A DNA stretch of 64,000 bases from an uncultured Pseudoflavonifractor sp. (GTDB lineage: Bacteria > Bacillota > Clostridia > Oscillospirales > Oscillospiraceae): assembly GCA_947577065.1 (NCBI GenBank), contig CANPTT010000003.1, positions 1 through 64,000 of the forward strand, given 5' to 3'. The notes beneath the pieces were generated by a model. It ran no database searches and was not told where the DNA came from. It saw only the letters and a list, made by a program, of their open reading frames with translations. A program made the position numbers and the translations under genes. This document shows, in pieces, positions 54,757 through 62,546 of the stretch; the first letter of the stretch is position 1; every line of letters starts with the position of its first letter.

Positions 54757-55776
54757 ATGAAAAAGCGGAGCCTGGCGTTTCTTTGCACCCTTTTTTTCCT
54801 CCTGTCCTCCTGCGGAGAGACGATCCCTGAGACGGGTTATCCAGCCCCCGGGGAGGAGGAGAGACTGGTGGTCTATACCTCCCATAAAGAGGGGGTCTAC
54901 GGTCCCATTATCAAGGAATTTGAAGAGCGGACGGGCATCTGGGTAGAGGTGGTCACCGGCGGCACCAATGAGCTGCTGGAGAGGATCGCCGGGGAGAGGG
55001 ATGATCCCAACTGCGATGTGATGTTCGGCGGCGGGGTAGAGAGCCTTCAGATGTATGAGGAGCAATTTGAACCCTATGCCGGGTCCGAGGCCGACCTTCT
55101 GAAGCCGGGACTCCGGCCCGAGGGGGACCGGTGGATGCCCTTTTCCTCCCTTCCCGTCGTGCTCATCTACAATACCCGGCTGGTCTCCCCCGGAGAGCTG
55201 ACGGGCTGGGCCGACCTTTTGGAGGAGCGCTGGCAGGGAAAGATCGCCTTTGCGGACCCCGCCGTGTCCGGCTCCAGTTATACGGCGGCCATTACGATGC
55301 TGCTGTGTCTGGAGGGGGATCTGTGGGAGAATCTGGCCCGCTTCCAGGAAAACCTGGGCGGCAATGTGATCGAGGATTCCGGCGATGTGGTGACGGCGGT
55401 GGATACGGGCAGCTGTCTGGTGGGGGTCACCCTGGAGGAGACCGCCCTGAAGCGCCGGAGTCAGGGGGCCAAGATCGCTATCGTATATCCTGCGGAGGGG
55501 ACCAGCGACCTTCCTGACGGCACCGCTTTGGTGGCGGGAGCCCGGCACAGGGAAAACGCGGTGGCATTTTTGGAGTTTGTGCAGAGCGCCGATGTACAGG
55601 CCATGGTGGTCAGCGACTTTGCCCGCCGCTCGGTGCGCTGTGATGTGGCGGATTGGGATACCATGCCCTCGGAGGAGGAGATCGGCATCATCGATTATGA
55701 TGTGGCCTGGGCCTCGGGGATCAAAGAGGAATTTCTGGAGCGCTGGTCGGTGGCCGGAGAGGGGGGAAAGCCATGA
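54757..55776 (+). CDS. AfuA/FbpA-like solute-binding lipoprotein linked to a sensor kinase
   Basis: A 339-residue lipoprotein with the signal FLCTLFFLLSSCG. The fold follows the FbpA/AfuA group: LVVYTSHKEGVYGPIIKEFEERTGI, VEVVTGGTNELLERIAGE, DVMFGGGVESL and VLIYNTRLV. The double-Tyr iron motif of true FbpA is not visible. Its end overlaps the kinase gene (ATGA), so it probably senses the substrate for the kinase, as PgtC does for PgtB in phosphoglycerate sensing. Confidence 0.88.
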   Translation: MKKRSLAFLCTLFFLLSSCGETIPETGYPAPGEEERLVVYTSHKEGVYGPIIKEFEERTGIWVEVVTGGTNELLERIAGERDDPNCDVMFGGGVESLQMYEEQFEPYAGSEADLLKPGLRPEGDRWMPFSSLPVVLIYNTRLVSPGELTGWADLLEERWQGKIAFADPAVSGSSYTAAITMLLCLEGDLWENLARFQENLGGNVIEDSGDVVTAVDTGSCLVGVTLEETALKRRSQGAKIAIVYPAEGTSDLPDGTALVAGARHRENAVAFLEFVQSADVQAMVVSDFARRSVRCDVADWDTMPSEEEIGIIDYDVAWASGIKEEFLERWSVAGEGGKP

Positions 55777-57485
55777 ATGGTCTTTCTCTGCGTTCTTCCT
55801 TCCGGAAAAAACTGTTGAGCGCTTTTTTGGCGGTGGGGATCATTCCTCTGCTGGTGTGCGTTTTTCTTATTCTGAACGTGTTCCGCCTGACCCTTGCCCG
55901 CAGCGCGGCGGCCAATGCGGAAAGCCAGCTTTCCGCTATGACCGGCGGCTTTGCCGAGCTGATGACGGCCTGCGGCGAAGTGCTGGAGGACCTGAGCGGA
56001 CAGAGAGAGGTGGGAATGGCCCTGTCCGAAGGGGCGGAGCGGGATACCAGGATCTACAACGCCCTTTACAGTACCGCCGCCCCTTTGCTGCGAAACGCGG
56101 AGTTCTCCCTGTATGACGGGGCGGGGGAGCTGCTTTATACAACGGGAAGCGGAACGGGAGGGGAGGCCCTGCCGGTAAACTGGGGACTTTTAGCCGCCGC
56201 CCGGAAGCAGGAGGGAGTGGTCTATCGGGCCGTTTCACCCTATGACGCCGACACACGGAGCAAGATGCAGCTTGCCAGGGCCATCCCCGGCGAAGAGGGG
56301 GTGGCGGGCTATGCGGTGGCTGAGTTGGGGGAGGCCCACTTCGCCCGGCTTTTAGAGGGAAAATACGCCGCCGACAGTGACGTGTTGGTTTTGGATCCCT
56401 ATTGGGATCAGGTATATACTACCCCCGGCATTCAGGAGGAGGGACTGGCCCGGCGGTTACGCTCCAGTCTTTTGGAGGGAGGCCGCCTTTCCGAGGTGGA
56501 GACGGATAAGAGCTATACTCTGCTGCGGGAGGAGCAGAGCGGATTTACCGTGGTCCTGCGTCAGCCCCAGCCTCTGGCGGAGTGGGTCATCCGGCTTTTC
56601 TATCTGGCGGCGGGGGTTTCCCTGCTGTTATGCCTTGTTTTGTGCCTGATCGTATCCATGCGCTTCAGCCGCCAGCTTTTCCAGCCCATCCGTTCACTCA
56701 ACAGCGCCATGGCAGCGGTGGAGAAGGGGGATCTGGACGCGCGGGTGGAGGTCCCGGGAACCGATGAAATAAGCCAGCTTTCCGGTCGGTTCAACCGGAT
56801 GACCCAGCGGCTCAAAACCAACCTGGACGACTCTATTCGTCAGCAGCAGGAGTTGGGCGACGCCCAGATCCGGATGATGCAGGCACAGCTGAATCCCCAT
56901 TTCCTCTACAATACGCTGGATACGCTCAAATGGCTGGGAAAGATCCATCAGGTGCCCCAGGTAGCGACCATATCCGCCGATCTGGCGGATATCCTGCGCA
57001 GCAGCATTTCCTCCGAAGAGTTTGTAGGGCTGCGGGAGGAGCTGGAGATGCTGGAGCGGTATGTGGAGATCCAGAGGATTCGCTTTCCCGGAAAGTTTGA
57101 GTATGAGGCTCAGGTGGAGCAGGGACTTTTGGACGCGCTGGTGCCAAAGCTGATGCTTCAGCCGCTGGTGGAAAATGCCATCATTCACGGCTTCGAGGAC
57201 GGGAGTCACGGCAGGATACGGGTCTCTGCCCGCTGCTGCGGGGAGGAACTGATCCTGACCGTAGAGGACGATGGGTGCGGGATGTCAAGGGAGAGTATGG
57301 AGCGGTTTTTGGCGCGGGAAGAGCCTACAAGCCGCCATTTTGGGATTTATAATGTGGACGCTATTCTGCGCCTCCACTATGGACCGGAGCGGGGGCTTGC
57401 CTTCTTGACGCCGGAGGGCGGGAAGGGGACTTGCATCCGGGTGATCTTGCCCATCAGCCGCCGGGAGGAGGAAGAGAAGCTATGA
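55773..57485 (+). CDS. YesM-like sensor histidine kinase
   Basis: The 570-residue kinase has one N-terminal membrane helix (AFLAVGIIPLLVCVFLILNVF), an extracellular domain of about 230 residues, a second helix (FYLAAGVSLLLCLVLCLIV), HAMP (about 300-350), and a His_kinase region with phospho-acceptor His in AQLNPHFLYNTLDTL. The ATPase part has ENAIIHGFEDG and EDDGCGM. It belongs to the YesM/LytS-type family. It is coupled to the binding protein before it and the response regulator after it (4-bp overlaps on both sides). Confidence 0.93.
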   Translation: MNGLSLRSSFRKKLLSAFLAVGIIPLLVCVFLILNVFRLTLARSAAANAESQLSAMTGGFAELMTACGEVLEDLSGQREVGMALSEGAERDTRIYNALYSTAAPLLRNAEFSLYDGAGELLYTTGSGTGGEALPVNWGLLAAARKQEGVVYRAVSPYDADTRSKMQLARAIPGEEGVAGYAVAELGEAHFARLLEGKYAADSDVLVLDPYWDQVYTTPGIQEEGLARRLRSSLLEGGRLSEVETDKSYTLLREEQSGFTVVLRQPQPLAEWVIRLFYLAAGVSLLLCLVLCLIVSMRFSRQLFQPIRSLNSAMAAVEKGDLDARVEVPGTDEISQLSGRFNRMTQRLKTNLDDSIRQQQELGDAQIRMMQAQLNPHFLYNTLDTLKWLGKIHQVPQVATISADLADILRSSISSEEFVGLREELEMLERYVEIQRIRFPGKFEYEAQVEQGLLDALVPKLMLQPLVENAIIHGFEDGSHGRIRVSARCCGEELILTVEDDGCGMSRESMERFLAREEPTSRHFGIYNVDAILRLHYGPERGLAFLTPEGGKGTCIRVILPISRREEEEKL

Positions 57486-58237
57486 AAAGAGTGGTAGTCG
57501 TGGAGGACGAGGCACTGGTCCGCCGGGGCATTGTGCTGACGGTGGACTGGGCCGGAGTGGACTGCACCGTAGTGGGCGAGGCGACCAATGGCGAGGAGGG
57601 GCTGGAGCTGGTCCGGCGGCACCGTCCCGATATTATCGTGACCGATATCAAAATGCCTCGGATGGATGGGATCGAGATGCTTCGCCAGCTCCGCGCGGAG
57701 GGGAGCGATGCGGCGGTCATCCTGCTGACGGCCTACTCTGATTTCACATATGCCCAGGCCGCTGTGAAGCTGGGGGCGGTGGATTATCTTTTAAAGCCCT
57801 TTCACGATGGGGAGCTGGAGGAGGCGGTGCTTCGGCTGAACAGGGGAGGGGAGGAGACGGGAAAGACTCCTGTCCGGCCCGGAGGGATAGAGCTGCCCGC
57901 CGGGGCCAAGAGCAAATATGTGATGGAGACCCTGCGGTATATTTCGGAGCACTATGCCGAGACGGATATGGGCATATCCCAGGTGGCGGCTTCCCTGGGG
58001 ATCAGCGAGGGGCATTTGAGCCATGTGTTTAAAAAGGAGACCTCCCGGACGTTAGGAAGCTATATCGCCGATTACCGGATACAAAGGGCGAAGGAGCTGC
58101 TGCGGGATTGCCGCAGCAAGGTCTATGAGGTGGCGGAGCAGGTGGGCTATCGGGATATCACCTATTTCAGCGCCACCTTCAAAAAGTCGGTGGGGGTGAG
58201 CCCCTCAGAATTTCAAAAGCAGAGTCAAGCGGATTGA
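57482..58237 (+). CDS. YesN-like response regulator with AraC DNA-binding domain
   Basis: This 251-residue regulator starts at 57,482 (GGAGGAAGAG upstream). It has a receiver domain (VVVVEDEALVRRG; phospho-acceptor Asp in DIIVTDIKMPRMDG; Thr and Lys in LLTAYSDFTYA and LLKPF) and a C-terminal AraC domain (GISQVAASLGISEGHLSHVFKKETS; VYEVAEQVGYRDITYFSATFKKSVG). It partners the kinase before it and should control the uptake cluster upstream. Confidence 0.95.
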   Translation: MKRVVVVEDEALVRRGIVLTVDWAGVDCTVVGEATNGEEGLELVRRHRPDIIVTDIKMPRMDGIEMLRQLRAEGSDAAVILLTAYSDFTYAQAAVKLGAVDYLLKPFHDGELEEAVLRLNRGGEETGKTPVRPGGIELPAGAKSKYVMETLRYISEHYAETDMGISQVAASLGISEGHLSHVFKKETSRTLGSYIADYRIQRAKELLRDCRSKVYEVAEQVGYRDITYFSATFKKSVGVSPSEFQKQSQAD

Positions 58238-58238
58238 A

Positions 58239-58268
58239 GGGAGGGCCGGAGCTTCCGGCCCTCCCTTT
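58239..58268 (+). terminator. Terminator of the uptake/two-component cluster
   Basis: GGGAGGGCCGGA pairs with TCCGGCCCTCCC across a 3-base loop, followed by TTTG. Confidence 0.75.
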
Positions 58269-58293
58269 GTCTGCGCGTTTCCTATCACTTCCA

Positions 58294-58322
58294 TTGACAC
58301 TCCGGGGGGAAAACGGTAAAAT
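58294..58322 (+). promoter_or_regulatory. Promoter of the amidase gene
   Basis: TTGACA (58,294-58,299) and TAAAAT (58,317-58,322) are 17 bp apart. Confidence 0.8.
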
Positions 58323-58360
58323 AGAAGAAAATTTGTCGAATCCCCCGAGGAGCGGAACCC

Positions 58361-59896
58361 ATGAAAAAGTTGACTTCACTACTCTGCGCCCTGGCTCTGC
58401 TGGCCGGAGTGACAGCACCTGCAAAAGCCATTCAGCCTGAGAGAGTCCCCATCCGGATCCATGATGAGGCCGCCGCGCAGTATGGGCCGGAGACCACAGC
58501 CGAGGTGGTCAATGTGCTGTTTAACGGGAAGCCCATGGAGCTGGATGTACCTGCCGTCAGCCAGAGTCTGGACGGCGTCGACGGACGCACCATGGTGCCG
58601 GTCCGTCCTGTGGCCGAGGCTCTGGGAGCTACGGTAGATTGGGATGGAGAGGGACGCCAGGTGAAGATCGCCGCCGGGGCGGACAGGGTGGTGCTTACCT
58701 TGGGACAGCCTACGGCGGAGGTAAATGGGGAGACGGTGGACCTGCCGGGCCGGGTCCCCGCCGTGGTAGCCAGATATGGAGACGCAGAGCGGACGCTGGT
58801 GCCGCTCCGGTTTGTCTCGGAGCAGCTCCACGCTCAGGTGGACTGGGATAACGAGGCTTACGCGGCCCTGGTCACCGCCGTCATCGAGCCGCCCGATCCC
58901 GATGCGCCCCCCAGGGGACGGCTGACCCGGCTGGCGGCTGACGATAACGCCCAGACCATTACCCTCTACCTGAGCTCTGAGCCCCAGTACCGGGTGACAG
59001 ATCTGGGGGATCGGGTGGCCATTGACCTGCTGGGGGTGGTCATCGGGAGCGGCGAGGATGGCTCTCTGCGGCCGGAAAACCCGGTGGTGAGCCGGGTCCG
59101 CTATGCCCAGCATGGGACCGACATTGATCCCAGGGAGAACTATGTGACACGGGTCGTACTGGATCTGGCGCGGGGTTGTACCTATGAGGACAATGTGACC
59201 GTAATAGGAGACCCCAATCTGCAAGCGGTGGTCATCTCGGTGACTCCGCCGGATACAGGGGCTGCGCTGCCAACTCTGCCTGAGGATTGGGACCCCAATG
59301 CCTTTACCGTGGTGCTGGACGCGGGCCATGGAGGCAGTGCCGATGGGGCGGCCTATGAGGGGGTGAAGGAGAAGAATATCACGCTCCCTGTTACCCTTCG
59401 GGCGGCGGAGCTGCTGCGGGAGAAGGGATATAATGTGATCCTCACCCGAAATGAGGACGTGTACATGGACCTTTATGACCGCTGCGATGTTGCCAACAAT
59501 GTGGGGGCGGATATTTTTGTCTCCATTCACGCCAACGCCAGCCCCACCAATCTTGAATTTCAGGGGACCTTTACCTATTCCTATCCAAACAGCGCACGGG
59601 GCGAGGCACTGGCGGGCCACATCCAGGCGGCGGTGGTGGCCCGGACAGGCTCTGTGGACCGGGGCCTGCTCACCAACGATTATGTGGTGCTGCGGGAGAC
59701 CGCAATGCCCGCCGCTTTGCTGGAGATGGGTTTCATGTCCTGCCATGAGGAGCTGGAGCTGTTGGTGAGGCCGGAATACCAGGAGAAGGTGTCCCAAGGG
59801 GTGGCGAATGGAGTGGAGAGCTACCTATCCACCCTGCCCAGAAAAGAAAAAACCGCCGGTGGGGGAGGGGGGTTCCTCCTGCCGTCGGGGGCGTAA
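58361..59896 (+). CDS. N-acetylmuramoyl-L-alanine amidase with stalk and AMIN domains
   Basis: The 511-residue protein has a signal peptide (LLCALALLAGVTAPAKA), a copper-amine-oxidase-N-like region (VLFNGKPMELDVPAVSQ, TMVPVRPVAEALGATVDWD, TLVPLRFVSEQLHAQVDWD), an AMIN domain (about 185-290) and an Amidase_3 domain. The latter has zinc ligands in LDAGHGG and SIHANAS, a Glu after it in EGVKEKN and catalytic Glu in LEMGFMSC. It cuts the amide between MurNAc and the stem peptide, for wall turnover or spore-mother-cell lysis. A Lys/Gly-rich tail ends the protein. Single gene. Confidence 0.93.
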   Translation: MKKLTSLLCALALLAGVTAPAKAIQPERVPIRIHDEAAAQYGPETTAEVVNVLFNGKPMELDVPAVSQSLDGVDGRTMVPVRPVAEALGATVDWDGEGRQVKIAAGADRVVLTLGQPTAEVNGETVDLPGRVPAVVARYGDAERTLVPLRFVSEQLHAQVDWDNEAYAALVTAVIEPPDPDAPPRGRLTRLAADDNAQTITLYLSSEPQYRVTDLGDRVAIDLLGVVIGSGEDGSLRPENPVVSRVRYAQHGTDIDPRENYVTRVVLDLARGCTYEDNVTVIGDPNLQAVVISVTPPDTGAALPTLPEDWDPNAFTVVLDAGHGGSADGAAYEGVKEKNITLPVTLRAAELLREKGYNVILTRNEDVYMDLYDRCDVANNVGADIFVSIHANASPTNLEFQGTFTYSYPNSARGEALAGHIQAAVVARTGSVDRGLLTNDYVVLRETAMPAALLEMGFMSCHEELELLVRPEYQEKVSQGVANGVESYLSTLPRKEKTAGGGGGFLLPSGA

Positions 59897-59910
59897 AAGG
59901 GAGAGAAAAA

Positions 59911-59946
59911 AGTCCGTCCGGCCTGTTGCCGGACGGGCTTTTTTTT
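59911..59946. terminator. Terminator between the amidase and the zinc importer
   Basis: AGTCCGTCCGGC and GCCGGACGGGCT with a 5-base loop; eight T residues on one side and A6 on the other. Confidence 0.9.
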
Positions 59947-59950
59947 CGAG

Positions 59951-60799
59951 CTACCGCCGCTGTCCCTGCAAGAGCATGGCCCCGGCGAAAAAGAGGGCCA
60001 GGTATAGGGTGATAGAGGCCCCGGCGGAGGCGCCGATGTAGTAGGAGGTCATGAGCCCGATCACTCCACAGACCACCGCCCCCACAACAGAAAAAATGTG
60101 ATATTGCCGGGTGTTCCGGGCCACGCCCCTGGCTGCGGCGGCGGGGAGCACCAGCAGGGAGTTGATGACCAGCAGTCCCACCCAGGACATGGACAGGGTG
60201 ACCACCACGGCGATGGCGGCGTTGAGGACCGCCTCCTGCCAGAAGACCTGAACGCCCCGGCTGCGGGCCAGAGCGGGGTGGAGGGCGGAAAGGAGCAGTG
60301 TGTTGTAGGCGCAGCTCCACAGCACCAGAATGACCGCCAGGACTCCCGCCAGAAGGGCGATCTTGTTCGGATGCACACTAAGGATGTCGCCGATGAGGAG
60401 AGCGTTGAATTTGGTGAAGGAGCCCCCATCTAAAGTGGCCATAAAGATCCCCAGAGCCACCGCGGTGGAGGAGAATACCCCGATGACCGTGTCGCTGGCC
60501 AGAGCCGAGCGGCGGCGGACATAGGTGAAGAGAAGAGAGAACAGGAGGGAGAAGGACACAGCGGCCCACATGGGCTCCTGAAGTCCGCACAGGACCCCAA
60601 TAGCCACCCCGGTGAAGGCGGAGTGGCCCAGGGCGTCGGAGAAGAAGCTCATCCGGCTTTGGACCACCATGGTGGAGAGCAGGCCGAAGAGAGGAGAGAT
60701 GACTAAAATGGCCAGCAGGGCATTCTTCATAAAGAGCATTTGCCCCGGCTGGGCCCACTCAAAGGGCAGCAGGTCCACCAGCGCGTACCACAGGGACAT
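59951..60799 (-). CDS. znuB: Zinc/manganese ABC importer permease
   Basis: This 282-residue ABC-3 family permease has about eight helices and the motifs ALLAILVISPLFGLLSTMVVQSRMSFFSDALGHSAFTGVAIG, VGLLVINSLLVLPAAAARGVARN and VVGAVVCGVIGLMTSYYI. It pairs with the ATPase gene that ends one base before its start. It imports Zn2+ or Mn2+ delivered by the binding protein. Confidence 0.93.
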   Translation of the reverse strand: MSLWYALVDLLPFEWAQPGQMLFMKNALLAILVISPLFGLLSTMVVQSRMSFFSDALGHSAFTGVAIGVLCGLQEPMWAAVSFSLLFSLLFTYVRRRSALASDTVIGVFSSTAVALGIFMATLDGGSFTKFNALLIGDILSVHPNKIALLAGVLAVILVLWSCAYNTLLLSALHPALARSRGVQVFWQEAVLNAAIAVVVTLSMSWVGLLVINSLLVLPAAAARGVARNTRQYHIFSVVGAVVCGVIGLMTSYYIGASAGASITLYLALFFAGAMLLQGQRR

Positions 60800-61570
60800 T
60801 TACTCTACCCCCTTTCCCATACGCAGGTGAAATACGTCCTGGAATTCCTGACTGCCCAATACCTGGCTGGGGGAGCCCAACTTTAGAACGGTATTCCGGA
60901 GCAGGATCACCTTGTCGGCGTACTGCTCCAGGGTGGCGAAGTCATGAGTGGACAGGAGGATGCTGAGGTCATAGGTCCTCCGCAGCTCATCCAGCATGTC
61001 GAGAAGCTGTTTCTCTCCCTCCACGTCTACCCCGGACAGGGGCTCGTCCAAAATGAGGATGTGGGGGAGGGGTTCCAGGGCCAGAGCCATGAGCACCCGC
61101 TGAAGCTCCCCCCCTGAGAGGGAGCCGATGCGCTTATCCAAAAGACCCTCGGCGTGGGTGCGGGCAAGACAGCCCCTGACCTGCTCCCGCAGCCTCCGGG
61201 GGAGGGGGAGAAACACGGGCCAGTCGCCGATGGCGGCAGCAAAGAAGTCCAGCACGCTTACCGGGTCGCCCTGGTCAAAGGCGGGGGATTGCGGGACATA
61301 GCCGATGACGGGCCGCCGCTTCTCTCCGTCGGAGCGGTGGAAGGAGATGGAGCCGGAGTGGGGAAGCTGGCCCAGAACGGTCTTAAAGAGGGTGGACTTT
61401 CCCGCTCCGTTGGGGCCGATGAGGGCTGCGATCTCTCCGCAGTGGAGATGGAAGGATATGTCATGGAGCAGTTCGTCGGAGCCCATGGTGACGCCTACGT
61501 CCTTCAGCTCCAGGCAGCAAAGTCCCTCGCAGCCGTGGCCGGTACAGTTATTGTGAATGTGAATACTCAT
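60800..61570 (-). CDS. znuC: Zinc/manganese ABC importer ATPase with metal-binding N-terminus
   Basis: The 256-residue ATPase has Walker A GPNGAGKST, signature LSGGELQRVLMAL, Walker B ILILDEPLSGVD and H-loop STHD. Before the usual start of the domain lies an extension MSIHIHNNCTGHGCEGLCC with four Cys and three His, a likely metal site. It could sense cytosolic zinc to limit uptake. ATGA overlap with znuA upstream; znuB downstream. Confidence 0.92.
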   Translation of the reverse strand: MSIHIHNNCTGHGCEGLCCLELKDVGVTMGSDELLHDISFHLHCGEIAALIGPNGAGKSTLFKTVLGQLPHSGSISFHRSDGEKRRPVIGYVPQSPAFDQGDPVSVLDFFAAAIGDWPVFLPLPRRLREQVRGCLARTHAEGLLDKRIGSLSGGELQRVLMALALEPLPHILILDEPLSGVDVEGEKQLLDMLDELRRTYDLSILLSTHDFATLEQYADKVILLRNTVLKLGSPSQVLGSQEFQDVFHLRMGKGVE

Positions 61571-62442
61571 TGAAGAGCCTCCTGAACAGCGGCGCGGTTG
61601 GCGGTCATGGCGTCAAAGTAAGGCCGGATGCCCGTGCCGTCACCGGACATGAGCATATCCAACTCATAGATCTTGCAGCCTGTCTCCCGGGCGATGACCT
61701 CCGCGGTGGAGCGGGAGCCGTTTTTTTCCACGAAGATGGCTGGAATGTCATATTCCTTGATAAGGGCCACGATCTCCTTGATCTCCTGGGCGGAGACGGT
61801 GGAGCCCTCCTCTTCCTCGATGGCCTTGAGAAGGGTCAGACCATGGGCCTGGGCAAAGTATTGGAACCCGTCGTGAAAGGTGATGAGGTAGGGACAGGAC
61901 AGCTCTCCCGGGAGTCCGGTGGGGGCAGGGAGCTGGTATTCCGCGGAAGGGCCTGCCGGCGTGACAAATTCCGTGAGGGCTTGGCGGAGGTTATTTCCTG
62001 CCTGAAGAAAGCACCCGGGGTCCATCCAGTAGTGGGGGTCATACTCCTCCTCGTGGTCGTGACCGTCATGGTCTGCGTGTTCCGGGGCGGGCAGCAGGTC
62101 GATCCCCTCGGAACAATCAATGACCGCTGCGGCGGAGGCGGCCAGGGCGTCGGCCATGAAATCTTCCAGCCCCGTCCCGCTGGTGATGATGATATCGGCC
62201 CTCTCAATGGCCTTCATGTCCTTTACCGTCAGGGAGTAATCGTGGAGACAGGAGGTTTGAGAGTTCACCAACAGCTCCACTTGTACCTCTGATTCCTCCA
62301 TCCCCTGGATGAGATCGGTGGTGAGCAGGTACACCGGATAGGTGGTGCAGAGGATGTGGAGCGCTTCCTCCCGCACCGGGGCCTGGGTACAGCCAGAGAG
62401 CAGAAGGGCTGCCAGCAGCGGGGGAATAAGCCGTTTTTTCAT
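61567..62442 (-). CDS. znuA: Zinc/manganese-binding lipoprotein
   Basis: This 291-residue lipoprotein starts at 62,442 (AAGGAGGTGG upstream) with the signal LIPPLLAALLLSGC. It belongs to the cluster A-I (ZnuA/PsaA) family: LCTTYPVYLLTTDLI, SQTSCLHDYSLTVKDM, SGTGLEDFM and a His-rich loop (APEHADHDGHDHEEEYDPHYWMDP). The His loop favours zinc. Later FHDGFQYFAQAHGL and FVEKNGSR match the family. Its promoter lies at 62,475-62,503. Confidence 0.93.
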   Translation of the reverse strand: MKKRLIPPLLAALLLSGCTQAPVREEALHILCTTYPVYLLTTDLIQGMEESEVQVELLVNSQTSCLHDYSLTVKDMKAIERADIIITSGTGLEDFMADALAASAAAVIDCSEGIDLLPAPEHADHDGHDHEEEYDPHYWMDPGCFLQAGNNLRQALTEFVTPAGPSAEYQLPAPTGLPGELSCPYLITFHDGFQYFAQAHGLTLLKAIEEEEGSTVSAQEIKEIVALIKEYDIPAIFVEKNGSRSTAEVIARETGCKIYELDMLMSGDGTGIRPYFDAMTANRAAVQEALQ

Positions 62443-62474
62443 GGGACCACCTCCTTCCATTGGATCGGGAAATC

Positions 62475-62503
62475 ATTATACTCTCTTTTACCCGGTTTGT
62501 AAA
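62475..62503 (-). promoter_or_regulatory. Promoter of znuABC
   Basis: On the minus strand TTTACA (62,498-62,503) and TATAAT (62,475-62,480) are 17 bp apart. No clear Zur box was seen. Confidence 0.75.
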
Positions 62504-62506
62504 ACA

Positions 62507-62542
62507 AAAGCGGCGTTACCCGTGAGGTAACGCCGCTTTTTC
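62507..62542. terminator. Terminator between the pyrophosphatase-like gene and znuA
   Basis: AAAGCGGCGTTACC pairs with GGTAACGCCGCTTT around a 5-base loop; both sides have A/T runs. Confidence 0.9.
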
Positions 62543-62546
62543 TTTT

